From NCBI RefSeq assembly GCF_900103585.1, contig NZ_FNHV01000020.1, forward strand, positions 109,753 through 173,752: a DNA stretch of 64,000 bases, in the 5' to 3' direction. Below, piece by piece: positions 62,127 through 64,000 of this stretch. Made by a program: the position numbers and the translations under genes. Below the pieces are notes generated by a model, which saw only the letters and a program-made list of their open reading frames with translations, was not told the origin of the DNA and did not search any database. The stretch comes from Streptomyces sp. cf386 (GTDB lineage: Bacteria > Actinomycetota > Actinomycetes > Streptomycetales > Streptomycetaceae). Position 1 is the first letter of the stretch. Each line of letters opens with the position of its first letter.

Positions 62127-63230
62127 GGCGGCCCGCTGCCGGGCTGGTTCCGCCGCGTCCCGCCGGAAGATCCACCGCAGCTCCGGCTCGACCACGAAGC
62201 GCAGGACCCGCCGGACGGGCGGGGTGCACAGCAGGGTCACGACCCCGGCCGCGACGACGGTGACGACGACCGCACCGAGCGGCCGGTGGATCCAGGCGGG
62301 GTCGTACCAGCCGAAGTACTTCGAGCCCTGCGCGACGAACCCGTGCAGCAGATAGCCGTACAGCGTGCCCGCGCCCAGCACCGTGCACCACATCCGCCGC
62401 CCGGGCACCCAGGCCAGGAAGCACGCCACCAGCAGCAGCGAACAGCCGAACAGCACCGGCGTCATCACGACCCCGTACCACCCGGGCGCCCCCAGCTCCT
62501 CGGCACTGTCGCGGTGGTAGAACCAGCTGCCGGTCATCCGGGGCACCGCCCAGTACGCCACCACCAACGCGCCCGCGAACACGGGCACGGCCGCGATCCG
62601 CACCGCCCGGCGCCGCACCAGCCGGACGTGCTCCGGCTTCAGCGACAGCCCCAGCACGAAGTACGGCAGGAACTGCAGGATGCGCTGCAGGTCGAGGTCG
62701 TTGCCGATGGACGGCGAGAGGGTGGCAAGCATCGCCACGCCGAGCGCGAGCGGCACCGGCAGGCGCACCCGCTGCCACAGCGGTGTGGTCAGCCGCCACA
62801 GGAACAGCGCCGCCAGGAACCACGTCAGATACAGCGGGTCCAGCAGGCTGATCGGGCGGTCCGGCTCCTGGTCCGTCCACCTGGTGAAAAGGGTGTACGC
62901 CGTCTCGAAGACGACGTAGGGGACGACCAGTCCGGTGACCAGGCGTTTGAGGTGTTTCGGGCGGCCGTCGAAGCCGCGGGAGAAATACCCGGACACGACG
63001 ATGAAGGCCGGCATGTGGAATGCGTACACGAGCATGTACAGCGCGCTGACGCTCCGGCTGCCGTCCCGCAGCGGCTCCCACGCATGCCCCACCGCCACCA
63101 GGACGATCGCCGCGTACTTGGCGTTGTCGAAGTAGGCGTCCCGCTGCTTCGCGGGCGCGGGCGGCGCGGCCGTGACGCGATCGGGAGCGGTGTCCGGGGC
63201 GGTGACGGTTGCGGGGATGGGCTTCGGCAT
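62115..63230 (-). CDS. Acyltransferase family 3 membrane protein
   Basis: 371-residue protein with about ten membrane helices. The N-terminal DAYFDNAKYAAIVLVAVGHA has the conserved His of the OatA/NodX-type acyltransferase-3 family, followed by YAFHMPAFIVVSGYFSRGFD. It transfers acyl groups to surface sugars or peptides. ATG 63230 is taken as the start; the basic stretch upstream is not conserved. The divergent gap to 63455 holds no other gene I can see. Confidence 0.87.
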   Translation of the reverse strand: MPKPIPATVTAPDTAPDRVTAAPPAPAKQRDAYFDNAKYAAIVLVAVGHAWEPLRDGSRSVSALYMLVYAFHMPAFIVVSGYFSRGFDGRPKHLKRLVTGLVVPYVVFETAYTLFTRWTDQEPDRPISLLDPLYLTWFLAALFLWRLTTPLWQRVRLPVPLALGVAMLATLSPSIGNDLDLQRILQFLPYFVLGLSLKPEHVRLVRRRAVRIAAVPVFAGALVVAYWAVPRMTGSWFYHRDSAEELGAPGWYGVVMTPVLFGCSLLLVACFLAWVPGRRMWCTVLGAGTLYGYLLHGFVAQGSKYFGWYDPAWIHRPLGAVVVTVVAAGVVTLLCTPPVRRVLRFVVEPELRWIFRRDAAEPARQRAALRG

Positions 63231-63454
63231 CCCACGCGCCTCACCACTTCCGGACGAGGCAAACCTCCCGTGCGGGGAGGCGGCGGCATGCCGCCAAGCG
63301 GGCGTGGCCCTAGGCCGTCGGGGTGTGGTCGTAACCCATGTGATCGCTCCGAATGGTGCGACCCGATGACATGGCTGACGGTGGATCACGTCAAGGTCTG
63401 GCCCAAGTGGTGATGAAGCGTCAGCCACCCAGGCCGTGACGAAAGGATTCACCT

Positions 63455-64000
63455 ATGCGCTCTGCCCGCATGCTGCTCGCCACCGCGACGGCCACGGCCG
63501 CCCTGGCGATCGCGCCCGCCGCCTACGCCATGACCGCCAGTGACTGGGACAAGGAGGACTCGTCGTCCTCCTACAGCGACGACCACGACAAGGAGTCCGG
63601 CAAGGACGAGGAGAAGGGGAAGGACTCCGGCAAGGACGACTACAGCAAGGACGACTCCGACAAGGACGACTACAGCAAGGACGACTACGACAAGGACTAC
63701 AGCAAGGACCACGACAAGGGAAGCAAGGACGACGAGCCCAAGGGCGGTGTCCACACGGGTGGCGGAGCGCTGGCGAGGGCTCTGGCCAACGGGGACGACG
63801 ACTACAGCAAGGACGAGCACGACAAGGACTCCGACAAGGAGGACTACGACAAGGGCAGCAAGGACGACCACGACAAGGACTCCGGCAAGGACGACTACGA
63901 CAAGGACTCCGACAAGGACGACTACGACAAGGACGACGAGCCCAAGGGCGGTGTCCACACGGGTGGCGGAGCGCTGGCGAGGGCTCTGGCCAACGGGGAC
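63455..64000 (+). CDS. Secreted Lys-Asp repeat protein, 3' end beyond the window
   Basis: ATG 63455 after GAAAGGA starts a signal peptide (ARMLLATATATAALAIAPAAYA). The mature part is highly charged, made of repeats such as KDDYSKDDYDKDYSKDHDKG, interrupted by PKGGVHTGGGALARALANGD, which occurs twice. The His-Thr-Gly-Gly block resembles short motifs before a sortase or membrane anchor in Streptomyces proteins, so an anchor may lie beyond base 64000. Function unknown; a role in metal binding or surface properties is possible. Confidence 0.8.
   Translation, partial: MRSARMLLATATATAALAIAPAAYAMTASDWDKEDSSSSYSDDHDKESGKDEEKGKDSGKDDYSKDDSDKDDYSKDDYDKDYSKDHDKGSKDDEPKGGVHTGGGALARALANGDDDYSKDEHDKDSDKEDYDKGSKDDHDKDSGKDDYDKDSDKDDYDKDDEPKGGVHTGGGALARALANGD
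63724..64000 (+). repeat. 204-base tandem repeat inside the Lys-Asp protein gene
   Basis: Bases 63724-63796 recur without change at 63928-64000, giving a 68-codon period that contains a Lys-Asp tract plus the PKGGVHTGGGALARALANGD block. The array continues past the window. Confidence 0.88.

Noticed and set aside
63540..63960. Repeats at the right end as a CRISPR array
   Set aside because: The repeats are in frame, code for Lys-Asp residues, vary in length and have no regular spacers or cas genes.

Overview
The window is about 70% GC, with GTG and TTG starts, many ATGA/GTGA overlaps and strong third-position G/C bias. Together with Tat signals, an SCO2400-like protein and typical regulators, this points to a Streptomyces chromosome. 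I saw no rRNA, tRNA, CRISPR array, transposase or prophage genes.

Region 1 (1-20.6 kb) is an organosulfur and sulfonate acquisition island. It holds an SsuA-like lipoprotein (cut by the window edge), polar amino-acid type ABC transporter parts (two permeases, two binding proteins, one ATPase), an FAD/NAD(P)-binding enzyme, three LLM flavin monooxygenases (two SsuD-like, one SfnG-like), an SsuE-like FMN reductase, an SfnB enzyme, a DszC-like flavoprotein, a Mo sulfite oxidase, LysR and Rrf2 regulators, and a glutathionyl-hydroquinone-reductase-like protein. Five short reading frames precede its transcription units. They encode related leader peptides with the core R-R-H-(V/I)-D-(L/F)-x-R-V, usually ending in cysteine, which suggests cysteine-responsive attenuation. 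Three sites of the form TCCTA-N9-TrGGG may be operators of the local Rrf2 protein. Three copies of a short palindromic element sit inside genes (permease, lysR, sfnG). sfnG and lysR are damaged.

Region 2 (20.6-40.2 kb) is catabolic. After a methyltransferase and a berberine-bridge-type oxidase comes a cluster with a glutamine-synthetase-like ligase, P450, ferredoxin, ferredoxin reductase, acetoacetate-decarboxylase-like protein, HpaE/HpaD/HpaG-like meta-cleavage enzymes, TetR, APC permease, a PuuC-like aldehyde dehydrogenase, a PuuD-like gamma-glutamyl hydrolase and MarR. Five copies of a near-palindrome related to GTTTGAANNCAAAC precede its transcription units. I infer gamma-glutamylation and oxidation of an amine, probably aromatic, coupled to homoprotocatechuate-type ring cleavage. 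The region ends with a deletion fusion of a polyamine-binding protein and an amidohydrolase, then a GCS2-family ligase.

Region 3 (40.2-64 kb) is mixed: Gfo/Idh and ThuA-like genes, a methyltransferase/MerR pair, a NACHT membrane protein, a DesK/DesR-like two-component system, a membrane protein, a 1060-residue beta-propeller amidohydrolase, an SCO2400-like protein, dihydrolipoyl dehydrogenase, CPBP protease, secreted GH5, Lrp/AsnC with azlCD, a methyltransferase, a secreted hydrolase with a discoidin domain, TetR, an acyltransferase, and a secreted Lys-Asp repeat protein that runs off the window.
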